Positions 44,521-59,100 of a DNA stretch of 64,000 nucleotides are shown piece by piece. Origin of the DNA: Neodontobutis hainanensis. Lineage: Eukaryota; Chordata; Actinopteri; Gobiiformes; Odontobutidae. Numbering within the stretch: position 1 is the first letter of the stretch; each line of letters begins with the position of its first letter. Made by a program: the position numbers and the translations under genes. The notes beneath the pieces were generated by a model that saw only the letters and a list, made by a program, of their open reading frames with translations, had not been told where the DNA came from and ran no database searches. Where the stretch lies: contig JALDNG010000508.1 of NCBI GenBank assembly GCA_024349245.1, positions 1-64,000 of the forward strand, read 5' to 3'.

Positions 44521-46689
44521 CATGTTTTTTTATTATTTGTATAAACGCTTTCATGTCCCGCCCACACCGGAACTTAAAAGAATAAGAAGGAAGAGTCCGA
44601 CTTTAATGGCCCAAAACTTCTACATTTCGGCCTCTAGTCCCGAAGTGTCGCATTGTACCTAAAATAAAAAGTTGATTTTTATTACAAGGAGAGACAATGT
44701 GCGAGATTCTGTACCATTACTTTGCAGTCCATACAGCGCACTTGTTTTTAAATCAATGTGCTAAGTTTCTCTTTTTAATAAAATAAATAAATAAAAAGAG
44801 CCATAATAAAGGCCATATGCGTATGTATCTGTAGAACTGATTAGATTAACATTATATTAAAGAGCCTCACCCACAACCATCAGTCTATATGTACACAATT
44901 TAGGCCTTTAAAAAAAATCATCTATTTTTTATATCACAACAGAGATACAGTGCAGGTTTTGGGAAAAAAACAATTTAGTACGACATCAATTATCTTATCT
45001 TAAATCTTGACAGGTTATTAGAATGAGGGGGGAAAAAGCACAGGCAAGTCATTGCATTTAGAAAAGAAAATAATTAGCATTTTTTTCATGCTTTTGGATT
45101 TTTCATTAAAATGATATAAACATTTAAGTGACATAAAGTAACTGACAAAGTTATTCAAAAACTAATTTAATTATTCAATTAAATAGCAGCAGTATATTTC
45201 CATTTACAAGTGTAAATCATATAACATTTGCTTGTATTGATTACAAGATTGATAACATCAGAAGACGCTAACTCTAGATTGTCCATGAAATAGCGAGCAT
45301 CTTGAGAACTAAAGGGAGAAATGTCAATTCCAGCTATGAATATCTGACCAGAATAGATGAACACGCTGACAGTTGAGAAGAGAGTATCAATTGTTTCCAA
45401 TTCAGAGGTGTAAAACGTACATGGGTCGTACATTCTCCAACAGGATATAGACCAGTGATTATATTGAAATCTGTTTCTTTCACTTTAAGTGCATTTGAAT
45501 AGGTCAAATAGAAGGAGAACGATTTTTTCATAAAATAGCTTTAATAACTTAGGCCTATAATTCTACAGCTGCAGTTACTGGATTTTTATGGATGTATTTT
45601 AAAATTATACATTGTATTTGTAACTGTGATGATTATGTATTATTTGTATGGATATAACACACATTTATTTAAGCTTTAATAAGTTACTCATTAATAATAA
45701 ATTGTTTGTTGGTCAGTGTATTTTTGGGTAAAATAATTTTTTTTCAGAAACAGGGAATTGAAAATCAATGAATGAGACAATATTTGATTTTTATTGTAAA
45801 ATGAAATAAAAGGGTGCCATAGCCTCCAGGGGCGCCACAAAATCCTGTAAAAATTCACCTTCAATACAAACAGTGAAATGCTTAGGGCTCCAGGGCGCTT
45901 CAACTGACAAACAAAAGCTAAGCAAACTCACAGAGACATGCCGATTAGCTGCGAGCTCACAGACAGAGCTCAACAATATAATTTATATCAAGTGAGTTTT
46001 GATAATAAAAGAAAAAAATTAGGTAGCGTTGTAAAGGTAACACCACAATTAAATCATGAGATGAGTAGAGAAAATGGAATTATCCTTCTCTTCTGTTGAT
46101 ATTTCAGGTCCACAGCACAGTTAACCTTAATACAATCTGACTTCAAAGGTATCCCATAAAATAGCCTATTTAAGTTAATCATCAGGTGGGGCCTCTTTAG
46201 CTCAACTGGTAGAATGTTGTACCCGTGTGTACTAATTCTGGTACAAATGTTTACTGTTTTCAAAACAAAAATAGCATAAGTTATATTGGTCACAAATGAA
46301 AGTGCGCCACACAAAATTGTCCCAAGGCAAGATGTGGCACCCTAGGCTTTCAGCAGGTACTTTTTATTGCAGCCAGCTCAAAACAGTTGCAGGTGTTGGT
46401 CATATATGACATAATATAGGATAAGATGTTTCTGTTTTTGTCTTGTACCAGCAGTTGTATGTTCACTTGTGATTTCAGTTTTTACATTAGGACTCCTTTT
46501 ACTGATGTATTCACCACTCTCATATGACTAAAATTATAATATTGTTGAGTTCTTTGTCTTGTTGGTCTGCCTGTTTTTATATAGACCTTGTATTCTGTAT
46601 ATGTGTTAAATGCAGCGGTCCATCTCAGGGGTCAGTGGGGGGGTTACGGGGCTCTCGCATTGTTATTTTGTGGATTGTCTATTAGTCGC
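44521..46689. other. Gap, no gene recognised
   Basis: AT-rich. 46195-46225 (CCTCTTTAGCTCAACTGGTAGAA) resembles a tRNA A-box half with no clear B box. Several 60-86 codon ORFs show no domains. Confidence 0.35.
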
Positions 46690-47055
46690 CTACTAGTTGG
46701 TACATTTAGCATTAAAGTATTACTAGTACTAGTGAGATGTTTTTATTGAAAGTCTACTAATAGTACTAGTGGACTGCAAGCAGGTGGGACAAGGATTCTG
46801 ATGCGTCAGTTTAGAAAGTGACTGCTGGCAGGCCTAATACAAAGTATTATTAATAGCATTTGGTTCCACTAGTGCTATATGTGAGCTGTTCGACCTCACT
46901 ATGCTGTTTGGAAGATAAAAATGTTTCTACTTTCAAACCCACTCGTACTACTAGAAGACAAATTTGTCTTGCTAGTACTACTAGTAGACATAGTCACTAT
47001 TAGACCTTTTGTACCACTAATGATAAAGGCTTGAAGCGTACTAGTAAGTATTTTG
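46690..47055. repeat. Cluster of TACTAGT-type dyads
   Basis: At least seven ACTAGT/CTAGTA words are scattered here (for example 46691, 46721-46733, 46763-46770, 46973-46986, 47039-47046), with a 16-bp palindrome AAGACAAATTTGTCTT near 46955-46970. It looks like an uncharacterised palindromic repeat, not a tandem satellite. Confidence 0.5.
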
Positions 47056-47789
47056 CATCTAAGCATATTTGACCTTAGGCTTAGGCCTAGTAGTAAAAAC
47101 AAATAAAACTGATATCACCAATAACATAAATCCTCAAACGGTCTCCCAAAGTTCCAAGTCCTTCTTTCTACACTTGACTGTATGATTGCCAGTGTTCTGT
47201 CAAATAGTGCCATCGACAAATGAACTGCATTGGGACTCTTAATGGCCCTTAACTATAACCACATTTTAAGAAAAAAAAAAAGACCATTTTGGTTTCCGTC
47301 TCTTTGTGAACTTATTTAATATACTAAGAAAATAGGATATTAAAAATATTTTGTCTGTTGCAATGAGTGTCCAGTAGAGGGAGCCACATGCCGCCAGACG
47401 GCACACAGATGTAACGTCCTTGTGTATGAAGAGGAAAGATTTGTATACTCGCATAACAAAGGGCATAATTTGTAGAACAGTGGGAAGATTTTTGTATATG
47501 CAAGTGTTCTGAGACATTTACCCTTTGTGCTATTTTATTTTTTAAAACACCAGAATTATTTCAAGATCTTGCAATGATCTCTGATAAAAACATGTAATTT
47601 ATAATAGTTTAGGGTTAGGGTTAGTCCGTTTACACAACATATTTAAAATATGCAAATGAAATCAAATCTAGAATGCACAGACATAACTGTAGTTTTTAAG
47701 CAATTCAAAATACTCTAACTAAAAATTGACTACAAAATATTTGTAAATGGGTATAAACGAGAACAAACTGTTTAGAAAAATGTATACCA
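47056..47789. other. Gap, no gene recognised
   Basis: Contains a short GGGTTAGGGTTAG near 47611-47624, too brief to be telomeric. Otherwise AT-rich. Confidence 0.3.
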
Positions 47790-50111
47790 AACAATGAAAA
47801 GTCCTTTATTGCCATCAGAACATGATGAAAACCAAAGACAAAAATCTGACAAGAGTGAGGAGTCTGACTGTACAACAAGCATCCGCACGGGCTCACACAC
47901 ACAAACACATACACACTCCTCCAACATACTGGGACGTTATGTGAGGGATATACAGAGTCACACAATGAGGTATCAAGGTCAAACATAAACACACCAGATA
48001 GGGCTTCGAGAAGTGCTCTGTCAAACTTAAAAAAAAAAAAAAAACACACAGTGAACAGCAGCATCTGGGTCTTTCATTCAACTACTACACTTTCCAATCA
48101 TCTGTCTCTCCAAACCTTTGGTCATATGGAGGCTTAATTGCTTGTCATGCAAAAATGTTAGTACTCATAAGTATTAGGTCCCTTTCCGACAAACAGAACC
48201 TGGGATGTTTTAGGGGGAAAATGTTCACAAATAAAAGTTATTTTGAAGTTAGTCAGACATTCAGTGTGTACATTAGCAGCAGTTCTAGTCAATGGAACAA
48301 TGGCTTTGAAGTCAGATTAAGAACACCCTTCCCTCATGCACAGGACAGGACAGGCACCACCTACTATGTTTGTTTCTTAAATGCCATGCAGGTTAGAAAA
48401 ATAGACCGCAAAAGTCACAAGACAGAGAAATCAGAGTTCGTCTCCAGAGAAGAGGTTGATTTCACTTAAATTTTTTATTATTTTCTAAAGATGTGGAAAT
48501 AGCAACAAAAAACAAACAAAAAAAAAAACTTGAGAGCGGTAACCAAGACAACAGTAACAACATGAGCAGAGAGCCACTGAGGTTTTTCCGAGTCTCCTCT
48601 CGTACTCCATTTGTCAACCCCAAAACTGTCAGGTACAAGACGGCCACCTGGCTGTGTCAAAAGTTTGCGGTCCTTGACTTCGTGCCCCGGGGCGACCTCT
48701 GTGCGTTTGTCCCGTGTGTACCTGTGAGCATGGTCATGTGCGTATGGCTCTCTTTTTGAAGCTGTCCCACTTCCCACAGTCCGCAGTCTCCAGGCCCTTC
48801 CATTACCCCCACCCCACCACACCACCCTACGCTAGCAGCACCTGTTTCCCAGAAAAGGTGGTTGCCCTCGTGTGCGTCCGGAGCTGCCAGCTGCAGTGGT
48901 TTTGTTTTCGTTTTTTTTATATTTAAAAGACACTCGTGTGGTTGGAAGCTAGCACCGCTGCCCCCTCCGACACAGAGAAAAGAGGCACGGTATAGTTCCC
49001 TTAAGTTGAAATCTAAAGTTTAAAGTCTGCCTTCTGTCTGGTTTAAGCCTGTCCTGTCTACAAGGCTGCAACGGGTGCCACTCTGCACCCTCCACAGTCC
49101 TGGAACGGGCGAGTGGAGCAAACATCCTGTTGAGAAATTGAGATGCTTCACTAGCCCAGGGCTTTGTTACTAATGGTCACCTCTTTCGTTTTTTTTGTGG
49201 TTGCCAAATCTCACATACAAAAAACACACATACACGCAGACCCCCTAAGCGCCTAAATTTCACATTTGGCACCTCTTTTGTTGTTGGCCAGCCTCTCCCT
49301 TCCATTCCCTTATCCTGTCTTTTCTATTTATTCATTTCTCTCTCTCACTTTTTCTTTTGTTACAGATCTATTCTCACCGTAAAACAAAAGCAAAAAACAC
49401 CTGGAAGTACAACCCCTCCCTCAGTTCATCCTCGTAGGAAACCAAAGCAAACTTAATGGAGAATGTTTTTAATAACTCTTTTTTTTCCTTCAAATTCAAG
49501 GCACAATGTTGATCAATATTCCAATCCGTCTCCACTCCCAGGTTCAATGTGTGCGAACGTCGCGTCACATAAGCTCTTGGACTGTCTGCTCATACGCCGG
49601 CGCTCCCGACACTTTACATCTCTCCTGCTGTTCTCTTAACACTGCAAAGAGACGTGTCTGTTCGGTTGAGAGAGCGACCGCCAAAGTCCAAACCAGTGAT
49701 AAACAATGAACAAAATGAACAGAACAAAAATAAAAGACAAATAAAGACAACTCTTTCATAAACAAACAAAAAAAAAGTCTTGTCCTGTTTCTCGTGTTTC
49801 AGTATTTAAAAATCAAGTCATATCCACCAGCTCTTTTTTGGCAAGCTAGTTGTTTTTTTTTTGTTTTTTTTCTTTTAAATAAGCACTAAGTACTGATAGA
49901 TAGGATAGCATACACCGTTAACGTGTGGTTTTAAGTAGATGCGTTTGTCATTTTTTTGTACTTTTTCACTCTCATAGTATGATTTCAGGTATTTTGTCAG
50001 GTACTTTTTCACTCATCTGTTTAAGGTTTAAGTTAATGCAAGCAGGGACAGAGTTTGCCATGGAGTCTTGCTCTAGACTTATGTTTCGCGAGAGACGAGG
50101 GCGGTTTGCTT
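47790..50111 (-). other. 3' untranslated region of fxr2 (inferred)
   Basis: Follows the fxr2 stop. AATAAA on the minus strand at 47805-47810, then GGACTTTTCATTG, is a plausible end. The tract is T/A-rich with poly-T runs (49850-49875) and no other gene. Several short ORFs on both strands are considered chance. A long 3' UTR is common for FMR1-family genes. Confidence 0.5.
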
Positions 50112-53100
50112 TTACGACACCCCATTGACCAGGGTGATGGCGTCGCCGACCGAGTCAATGCCTTTGCTGGGGGAACGCTTGGAGGGCGTTCGCTCGTCCT
50201 TATTGGAGCTGGTCCCGTTCTCCTGGAGCGATATAAAAGATGAAAGGAGTCAAGAACTTAAAGAACCGATACATTCTCAGGAACAAATCATAGTGGCCGG
50301 ACGTTACAATACCTTTGGCTCGGGTCCAGTGTGGTTTTCTTTCTGGGGCAGATTCTGTCTGCTTTGTGACTCAGCGCGGGATATGTAGTCAGCAACTGTC
50401 ACTAAAAAACACATACAGGATGTGAACGGCTGTTGCGCTTGAAAAACAATTTCAACCCTTATAAAAAAGGACTGTTAATTGTCTCTATGCCATTAATAAG
50501 TATATCGAATAGGGCTGCACCATGAGAAAACATTAAAATAACTACACTGTTTCAGCTGGCAACAAGTTATTTAACCTTAACTGATGCAGTGAGTAGTTTA
50601 TCATTTAACTGTGTTGGAGGACTCATGCTGTGGTCGTGTAAAAGATCTGTTTCAGAAGGGTCACATTATTGGCATCAAGCAAAGAAAACATCTAAGAAGA
50701 TTGCTGAAACTACTAAAATTGTAGACCAATGCATTATTAATAACTGGAAGGATAGTGGGGAGCCATCATCTTTGAAGAAGAAAGGTGGTCGGAAAAAATC
50801 TTGAAAGATTATAATTGATGATCAACTTAAACACCTTATGAAATCAAAATTGTAAAAATAAAAATAAAAAGAGTAGAACTCACAGCTATGTTTAACATTG
50901 AAAGTAAAAGCGGGGGCAATTTGGGGCAGTGGTATGATCTGTGGTATGATCTGGGGCTAGTTCAGCAATGTTATGTGCCCAAACAATGAGGTCAGCCGTC
51001 TACGTGATTATACTGAATGACCAGATTATTCCATCAATGGATTTTATTTATTTATTCACATTTTTGTGAGGAATAATCCCTTAGATAAATCATCTCGTTT
51101 TCGAGCAGGTCTTCTTTTAGAGTGCGACTTTTTTTTGGCCAGGACTTATGATATTGACATACAATGACTTTAACTATGCCCATATTTGTACAGTGAAACA
51201 AAATTGTATTAAAATATAAAGAAAAACAAGGCTGGTTGAACTAGTGCCAATAATATCTATATTTGGTTGCAGTTATATTTCAGTGTCTTCTATAGATAGA
51301 TATTTTCACATGTGACCTGAAATGTGTGCCATGCAACAACGTTGTTGCACTTGAACTCAATCTTTGCAATAGATTTTGTTTATTCAGGTAGCTGAAGGGT
51401 TATCCTAAACATCCAAAGACTTACTTTTGATAAAATAACAAGAATCTACAACCAGAAATTCTATACTAGCACTGTCCAAGATAATTTCATTAAAAACAGA
51501 ACGGGACAATCAGAATCAATGGGCTAATACTATTAAAAACTCGGCTTATATTTAATCAAAAAAATTGCATTGTTGCCTTGAGCTTAATTACTCTATGAAC
51601 TCCTGCATAACCTTTAGAGGGTGCAAATCCCTTTCTGTGCAAATGGACTCAAATTAGTTTACAAGAGACTAATCACGCAGCAAAATTGGAAGAAAAAAAA
51701 ACATATCTCTGAAACAATACAGGGTAATTTTACCAAAATGTATTAACAAATATTTATGTTATTAATAAAATTTGCACTGGGATCCACATGCTTATGTCTG
51801 ATAATATATTGCATGGCTAACTTTTAATGTTAGTGCTTTTAATGCAAATGATTTGGTCATATGCTGGTAGTTGATAAAATCTTACCCTCAGCTGGCTGCC
51901 TGTCACGGCTGGCTGAACCTCCCTCGGGGCGGCTGCCACGGTTACGGCGGCGGCGGCTTCTGTTGCGGCGCTGAGGTCTGGCTTCCTCATCTAACAAAAT
52001 CAAATGATAAAAAAAATAAAATAAAATTAAAAAAAAAAAAAACATAAAAAATGATGATCAATACACCATTTGTTTTTACACTTCATTTCATCCACAGCGG
52101 AAAAGACCATAGCAACGGTCACGTTTCAATTAATCACAAATGGGACCGCATTAATACCTAGTCCATTCTCGTTGGGGCCTGCCTGGCTGTCCGACTCAGC
52201 AGCAGCATCCATCACGCTGGGCTCCTGGTCGTTACGGCGGCGTCTGGAGCGTCTACGCCGGTCCCCCGTGCTGTCGTTCATGTCTCCGTCGGCCAGTTCA
52301 CCCTCTCCTTCCAGCAGGGAGTATGGGTTACTGTCTGGGTCCCTCAGCACTAAAAAGGCCATCAACAAATAAATTCATTCATAAATTCATTCAAACAGAT
52401 ACTGAAAAAAAATACTTCCTCACAATATAGAGACACTGGGTTTCTTATGAGGTTTATCACAATAGAGAAACAAGTGTCTTGAGTTACTGCTCAAAAGAAG
52501 GACTAAATAAAAATAAAATAAATGAAATAAAGACTGAATGGTAACTAAACCACAGACTAAACCCGGGACCACCAGACAGAAAATAGAAGTGGCCCCAGGA
52601 TAGACCCTTGAGGTACGCCATGAGTAAACTGTTTACCTGAGCTGATGGAGTTGGAAGGCTTAGATACAGGCCCTCCGCGGCCCCGTCCTGAATTGGTGCC
52701 TCTACCCCTGCCGCCCCGTCTAGCGCCTCTCTCCTCAGCGCCAATGCCACGTGGCCGCTGGTCTCGATCGATGACGTCCTCTGACTCGGATGCGTTGGAC
52801 AGTTCAGAGTTTGTGCCTAGATAAAGCAGAGACATATTACTTACAGTTACTATTAATCATAAAGCTAGAGAGAAAAAGGTTCAGTTTAGAACAACGCGAT
52901 GTGCGATCCACAATTCTAATTTGTGCTTTTAGTGTGGTATGTGTAGCTGGGTGGATAAGTACATAAATAATGATGTCATACAATATTGTATGATTATTTG
53001 ATTGTACCTCATTTGACAAAAGCACTATATAAATGTTGTACCAAACTGAACCATATTGTGCCACTTTGTAAAAACAGAATTTACCATATCCGGAGTACTG

Positions 53101-56100
53101 GCTGTTGGAGGCCCTGCGTCCTCTTCCGCGGCCTCCATAAGTGCGTGCAGTGTGGAGCGAGTTGCTGCTCTCGTCTGTCAAATAGCCCTTTTCCCGTTCA
53201 GTTCCAGGGCCACCGGCTCTGCCGCCGGGAGGGGCACGGTATCCTACTCCAATTTGCCGGAGCTGCTCGTCAATCTGGAGACGCTCCAGACGCAGCTGCT
53301 CCACTTCCTGCAGCGTGACACAGAAAAAATATTGATGAATGATAACGACTTTCACAGCACAAGCTAAACATTTGTGGCAGAAGGATTCATGTGTCCAATC
53401 TATTGCTGGGGTCCTGATAATGTCCTCTCAAAGTCTACAATCTGGGTTTAGCAGTGGTTTAGTAATTTAGATTTTGACTGGTTTAATCCTAAATTTGGGG
53501 TTTAGTTCTGGTTTAGTCCTAGGTTTCCATGATAAAAGCATGGCTTGGGCATCTGTTCCTCATATCACCTGGAAGCCTCTCTATGGAGGTGTTTGGGGAA
53601 AGTTCCACCAGGCAGGCCTCTCAGCTGGCCTTGGTACACCTTGGTAAAGAGCTGGCAAAATTACCTAGTAAAAGAGGAAGACTGATCTCTTAGTCTTAAG
53701 ACTGTTGCCCCTGTGACTCAGCCCCAGATTAAGCCAAAAAAAAAAAACGGAACCCAATGGAATATCAATAACAGTGTATGGCTAATGTTAAATGGTTTGA
53801 TGCAGGCCTTTTGTCATCTCAGTTTGGCCCAGCATCTCTCTAGAAACAAGCTGTGTTGCCATTATTTTACCATTAGGTGGCAGTAATGCATAAAGCAGAC
53901 TGGTCCAGCCTTGTGTTTGTGCATTGAATAACTTATGGACAACATGGGGACACTAATGAGAATGGCCGCTTGGTTAATTCACATTCACAAGATCATTTTA
54001 CTGGGCTGAGCCCTATATAACAAAATACAGAACTTTGCGTCTCCCAAAAAGCTGCACTTTACAAAAGGTAATTCTAAGTGTTTAATGAAATTAAATCTAG
54101 TTTGAGATTAATACAGAGATCTATTTTTGGTGAGGAAATAATGTTTAAAGAAATAAGGAATTAAACTGAGCTTAAATCTAGTTTGATCATTAATTACACA
54201 TGTTTTCTGTTAGGGTCCTATTACCTTCTTTCTATATAAAAACAAAGCAGCTATAAGACCACATGTATACAGTTTAACCCCTTTCAGCAGATGGCGGAAC
54301 CTAATAGCAACATTGCGCTGACAGCAGTTTCTTTGGAGCTTTGGTGCTGGCTTCTCACTTCACAGTGCGACAGCTGCCTCCACCAACGACAGCTGAGCCT
54401 CACGGGAGGCAGCAAGTGGCGGTATGAAGGAAGTAAAGCGTTGGTGGAGTAGGGGGTCAGCGGTTATTTATGGAAGCCCTGGGTCTCAATAGCTGGTAAT
54501 CTAAACTCCAACATACCCATCTCCCCTCGTCCCACAGAGAGAGTCTATTAATAAAAGCACATGAGGTATGGGCAAAATGAGGTGCTCTCAGCAGCTTTCC
54601 TCATGGAAGGAGACAGGTGACCCATATGAAATGACCCCATGGCCTGACCGTTTCACAACTATGCTTCTGAGAAACAGTCCCACTGCTTTAGTAAATGATC
54701 CTAAAAATATGGACATGTTTTTTTTTTAAATGGAATGCCAAAGTATGGTGCCCTTCACTGGTAAAGCAGGGAGACAAACCTGAAGATAAGACACGTGGTA
54801 CTCCAACAGTGCCTGAGCGTTGCTGATGTTCTCTTTAGTCCCCACAAACACAAAAGGAACCATGCCCTGACAAAGAAAGATTAACAATTTAAGAGTCAGA
54901 ATTAACATCTATTTTACCACTTCATCACATTAATTCAACCCCTTCTTGTCAAGTTATCGTCACATTTCAAGTGTTAAATTACAGCTTTTAAAAATAATCA
55001 CATGAAGTGACAATGGACAGCCTAAGTGCCTGCGCAGCCATCTTGACTGACGTGTGCTGTACAAGCGATGAAAACATAAGTACTAGTGACAAAGCAAGCA
55101 GCACAGAACAGTGTCACAGCAGACAGCACATGGGACGTCTACACACCACTGTGGTTAGAGAGCTTTTTGGAGAGGGGTAGGGTAAAGAGGGAAAGAGGAA
55201 GGGTGGGTTGTAGACTGGGAAGGGGCGGCCGAACGGTCCATTCACCTCTTTGCTGCCGGCAGTGTGGTCTCTGCCAGCCCCCTGCCTGCCTACCTCCTCG
55301 CGAGGAAGCTTTTTGTCGTTGTCCCCCTCGATTCTCACGCGCACCACTCCGGACTTGTCCACAATCTCCTGGATGACTTTACCGTTTTTGCCAATGACTT
55401 TGCCTAAACATACATAAAACTTGCATAAAAACAAAGTATTATATAAAGTAATTAAGGAGGAGAAACTAGTGATGTGCATCCTTGGTCTTTCTGGAATGAT
55501 GAATTGGTTACTCACCAACAAGGTTCCTGGGTACCTGAAAGTAGTCCTCTTTGAACTCCAGATATTCCCTAGCCTGTTTCACTGCCTCAGGGGTCTGTTC
55601 AAACAAACAAACAAAAAAAACTTTATCACTCTTAAAATCTATTAAACTGTTGATCAATTTAATTTGAATGGGGAGATGGTTTGTGCTTAGAGGTAAAAGC
55701 AGGTAGTAATGCTAACAGTAGTTTATGGACTCCATCTCCGATTCTGATAGATATTCACCATATGTGTACAGTGCACTCTGCACTTTTATTTATTTACCCA
55801 ATGATAAAACCAACTGCTCTGCATTTTCACAGTTTGTTTTCAGTTTGTCTGACAGATTGTAATCTTTACTGCCACCTGTGTCCAGATGTTCCCCTTCTTT
55901 ATTGAACAGATTTTAGCTTGAAAAAAATAAATAACTACAAAAAGAAATAACCCCTTTAGACTTGAGACTAAGAGCCATCAGAGTGATTGGATCTAATGTA
56001 GCCAGTCTGTTTAAGTCAGTAGAGTACTGGTGTCTAACACATTGAATTTAGCATATGATAAAAGGCAACAAAAGAGTTTTTAACCAATCAGAAGGCAGTG

Positions 56101-59100
56101 TTGTTTTTCATATGACTCAGGAGGACCAGATGTACAATACTAGAGAGCTACCAGAACAGGTTCTGGTTAGAGCCAAACAGATTTCCTTTATTTCTCTTCA
56201 TTTCCACCAACACTATACCAACGCGCTATATAAAAATAAAGATTATTATTACTAAAACACACATCTGGGGTGGGCCTCGGTTTTGTGGTCTTTTCTTGTT
56301 GGGCATTAATCAGACCAACAAAGAGCAGTGAGACAAAGACCTTTTCTAGAAGACCAAAATGACAAAAACTAATTTTCTATCCTTTACGGTTGCTTGGACC
56401 GTGGGAAACAAATGGTAAGACTTTTACCTCTCCGTAGATCCTAAAAGTGCAGCTCTCCTCTTCCAGTTCGATGGCTGTGACGCCAGGCACCTTTCTGGCC
56501 TGTTGAATGTTGGCACCGTGGGAGCCAATGGCCAGTCCCATCAAGTCCTCTCTGACCTTAACCTCCTCTTGGTACGCCGATGCCAACTGTTTACTGGTCT
56601 GAAATGACAATGATAATCAGATGAAGCCAGGAAATACAATAACAAAAGACCTTAAATATTTCTAAAGATATTCACAATTTTGAGTAAGAGCAAGCCTCTT
56701 ATGGAGTTGCTCCCCTTAACACCAAATGGCAAGCGGCTCAGTAACAAATCTGCTTTCCTCAGATGAATTTGCATCAACTAATCAAATAAAAAAAAGATAT
56801 GAGTGATGTCTTTCCTGATAACATCTGGAGGACTGCTTTTACTCGTATTCATAAGTGTTCAATAAATGGCCGCCATAGGCTAATCCACTTTAAAGTGATT
56901 TATTGCTTCCACTATTCCAAGGTTATACTCAAGTTGTAACAATCGCTATCTTCAACGTTTGAGAAATGTAAAAACATTGAGGGAAGCCTTTATTTATTTT
57001 GGATTTGCCCTTTTATTTATAGGTTTTGGTCCAGTATTTTCTTCTCTTTTGCTGGTGTTTACTCCAGACAGGGACTTGGACCTTTTTGGATGCGCACAAA
57101 CCTATCTAGACCTTCCTCTTAGTGTTCGAAAAACCCCGCTCATGGGCAGTTATAACAAAAAGAATTATTCTTAAAGACTCTTAAAGAGATTATTCTTAAA
57201 GAGATCCTTTAAAACCAGGCTGTATGAACAAGCATCAATCTGGAGAATCTTGTAAAATGTTTTTTGTGAGAACAAAATGGAAACAAATCTGGGGCCCTTG
57301 ATTGGAATACTTGGGATGTCAATGATGACTTTGATGATCTTTTATAACAAAGGGATTGATTATGTTTTAGATGCTGAGCACCTCTCATTGTGTGTAAGAG
57401 AAAGATGATAGCTGTTAAAAAAGTACCTCTAAATGTTTAGTGGCCTCTTCGTTTCTGGACATTAACATAAGCTTGGTACGGATGCTCCGGAAATGCATGT
57501 CGCTCAAAAGGGTAGCTCGCTTAGCTGTGGTTTCATTTGTCGACTGTGGAGATAATACAGGAGTTACAATTACGTCTCTAAATAAGCTTAATGGCCAGGT
57601 CACAAGGGCATTAACTGTGAAAATTAATAGCCAATACTGTATAGTATACTAACCAGAACAATGAGTTTGTGTGTTTGGGCACTGTAGAAGATGCAGTTGG
57701 CGCCGATTGCTTTCCTGAAGTCTTTGTGAATGTTGTCATTTGCACAGCTGTCGGTGAAAAAAAATTAAAAAATAATAACACAATCCACGGGGTCAGCTGT
57801 GTTGGTTCATTCGGAAGTGGTGCTAAGACAACATTACTTTTGACTTGTGAGGCAAAGAATCGAGGAGGACTCACATGTCTTGCAGGTCTTCTGGTACCGG
57901 GATCGGGACCTTGTGGAAGGAGTTTCGAGAGGAAGGGCTGTTGGGGTTGAGAGGCCGGATGCGCTCCGATGTGACAATCTCATTGTATGTGGCATCGCAT
58001 GCAGCGTATTCAATCACATAGAACTAAAACAAAAACAGAGATGACATCAGAATATTTCCTAATAATAATAATGATAATAATAATAATAATAATAACAATA
58101 ATAAAATATTGTACTTGTATAGCGCATTTCAAGATACCCAAAGACATTTTAACATATCCATTATTCATTCACATTCACAAACTGGTGGTGGTAAGCTACA
58201 TTTGTAGACACAGTTGCCCTGGGGCAGACTGACAAAGACGTGACAGCCATTTTGTGCCTCAGATCCTCACCAAAAATGTCTTACACATTCATACACCAGT
58301 GCCACAGACACTGGCGACAAGGTGGGTTAAGGGTCACAACAACGGTATAAAAAGTGGGGAGAGCAGGAATCAAACGGCCAACCTTCTGGTTATACAGGGC
58401 AGGACCTTAGTAGGTTTCCTCCGGTTGATCTGGGTTTACCCTACCACCAAAAACATGTACAATATAGAACTACAGCTAGAAATTACGCTATAATCTGGTA
58501 TATAAGCCTCTCTGCTTTGGCTTAATGTACATTGTACTTTCTTTCGTATAAAACACTGTCCTAATATATAAAATAAAAATATATTTTTTTAAAGTAATGA
58601 AGAGTGACAAAAATAGTGAGGCAGCAAGATGAACGTTGCATACTCCATGCACGAATGGACAGAATTAAAGCCATCAGTCAACGCTAGACATTCCTGCAGG
58701 GCCTTATCAGAGCGCTCCAAATAACAGCACTACACCAACAGCAACTCCCCCGGCACAGCGACACCACCACCAAGATGCCCTTTCCATCCCACTGACCCAC
58801 TATTTATTCCCCAAACCTCCGCCAGGCCCAATTCGAAACTGGACAAAACAAGTCCAACTGTGTCTGCTAGATTAAACCGGGAGTAGATCGATCGCAAGAG
58901 AAGGCAAACACAAACATGCAGCACTACTTAAAGCTCAATACCAATTACTTAAGCAGAGTAATTACAGGACATTAACAGCTGGAAACTAATGATCCTTTAG
59001 ACTAATTTGCAGAGGCATGACATTTGAACAACTACCATAAAGAAAATAAGTATGTGAATAATGCATTAGCTATGAATCAATTAATGAATGCAGATTTGCC

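Noticed and set aside
46195..46255. Possible tRNA gene (TTTAGCTCAACTGGTAGAA)
   Set aside because: Only an A-box-like half is present. I cannot fold a cloverleaf with acceptor and T arms, and no B box is at the right distance.
47611..47624. Telomere-like GGGTTAGGGTTAG
   Set aside because: Two units only, inside AT-rich intergenic DNA. No array.
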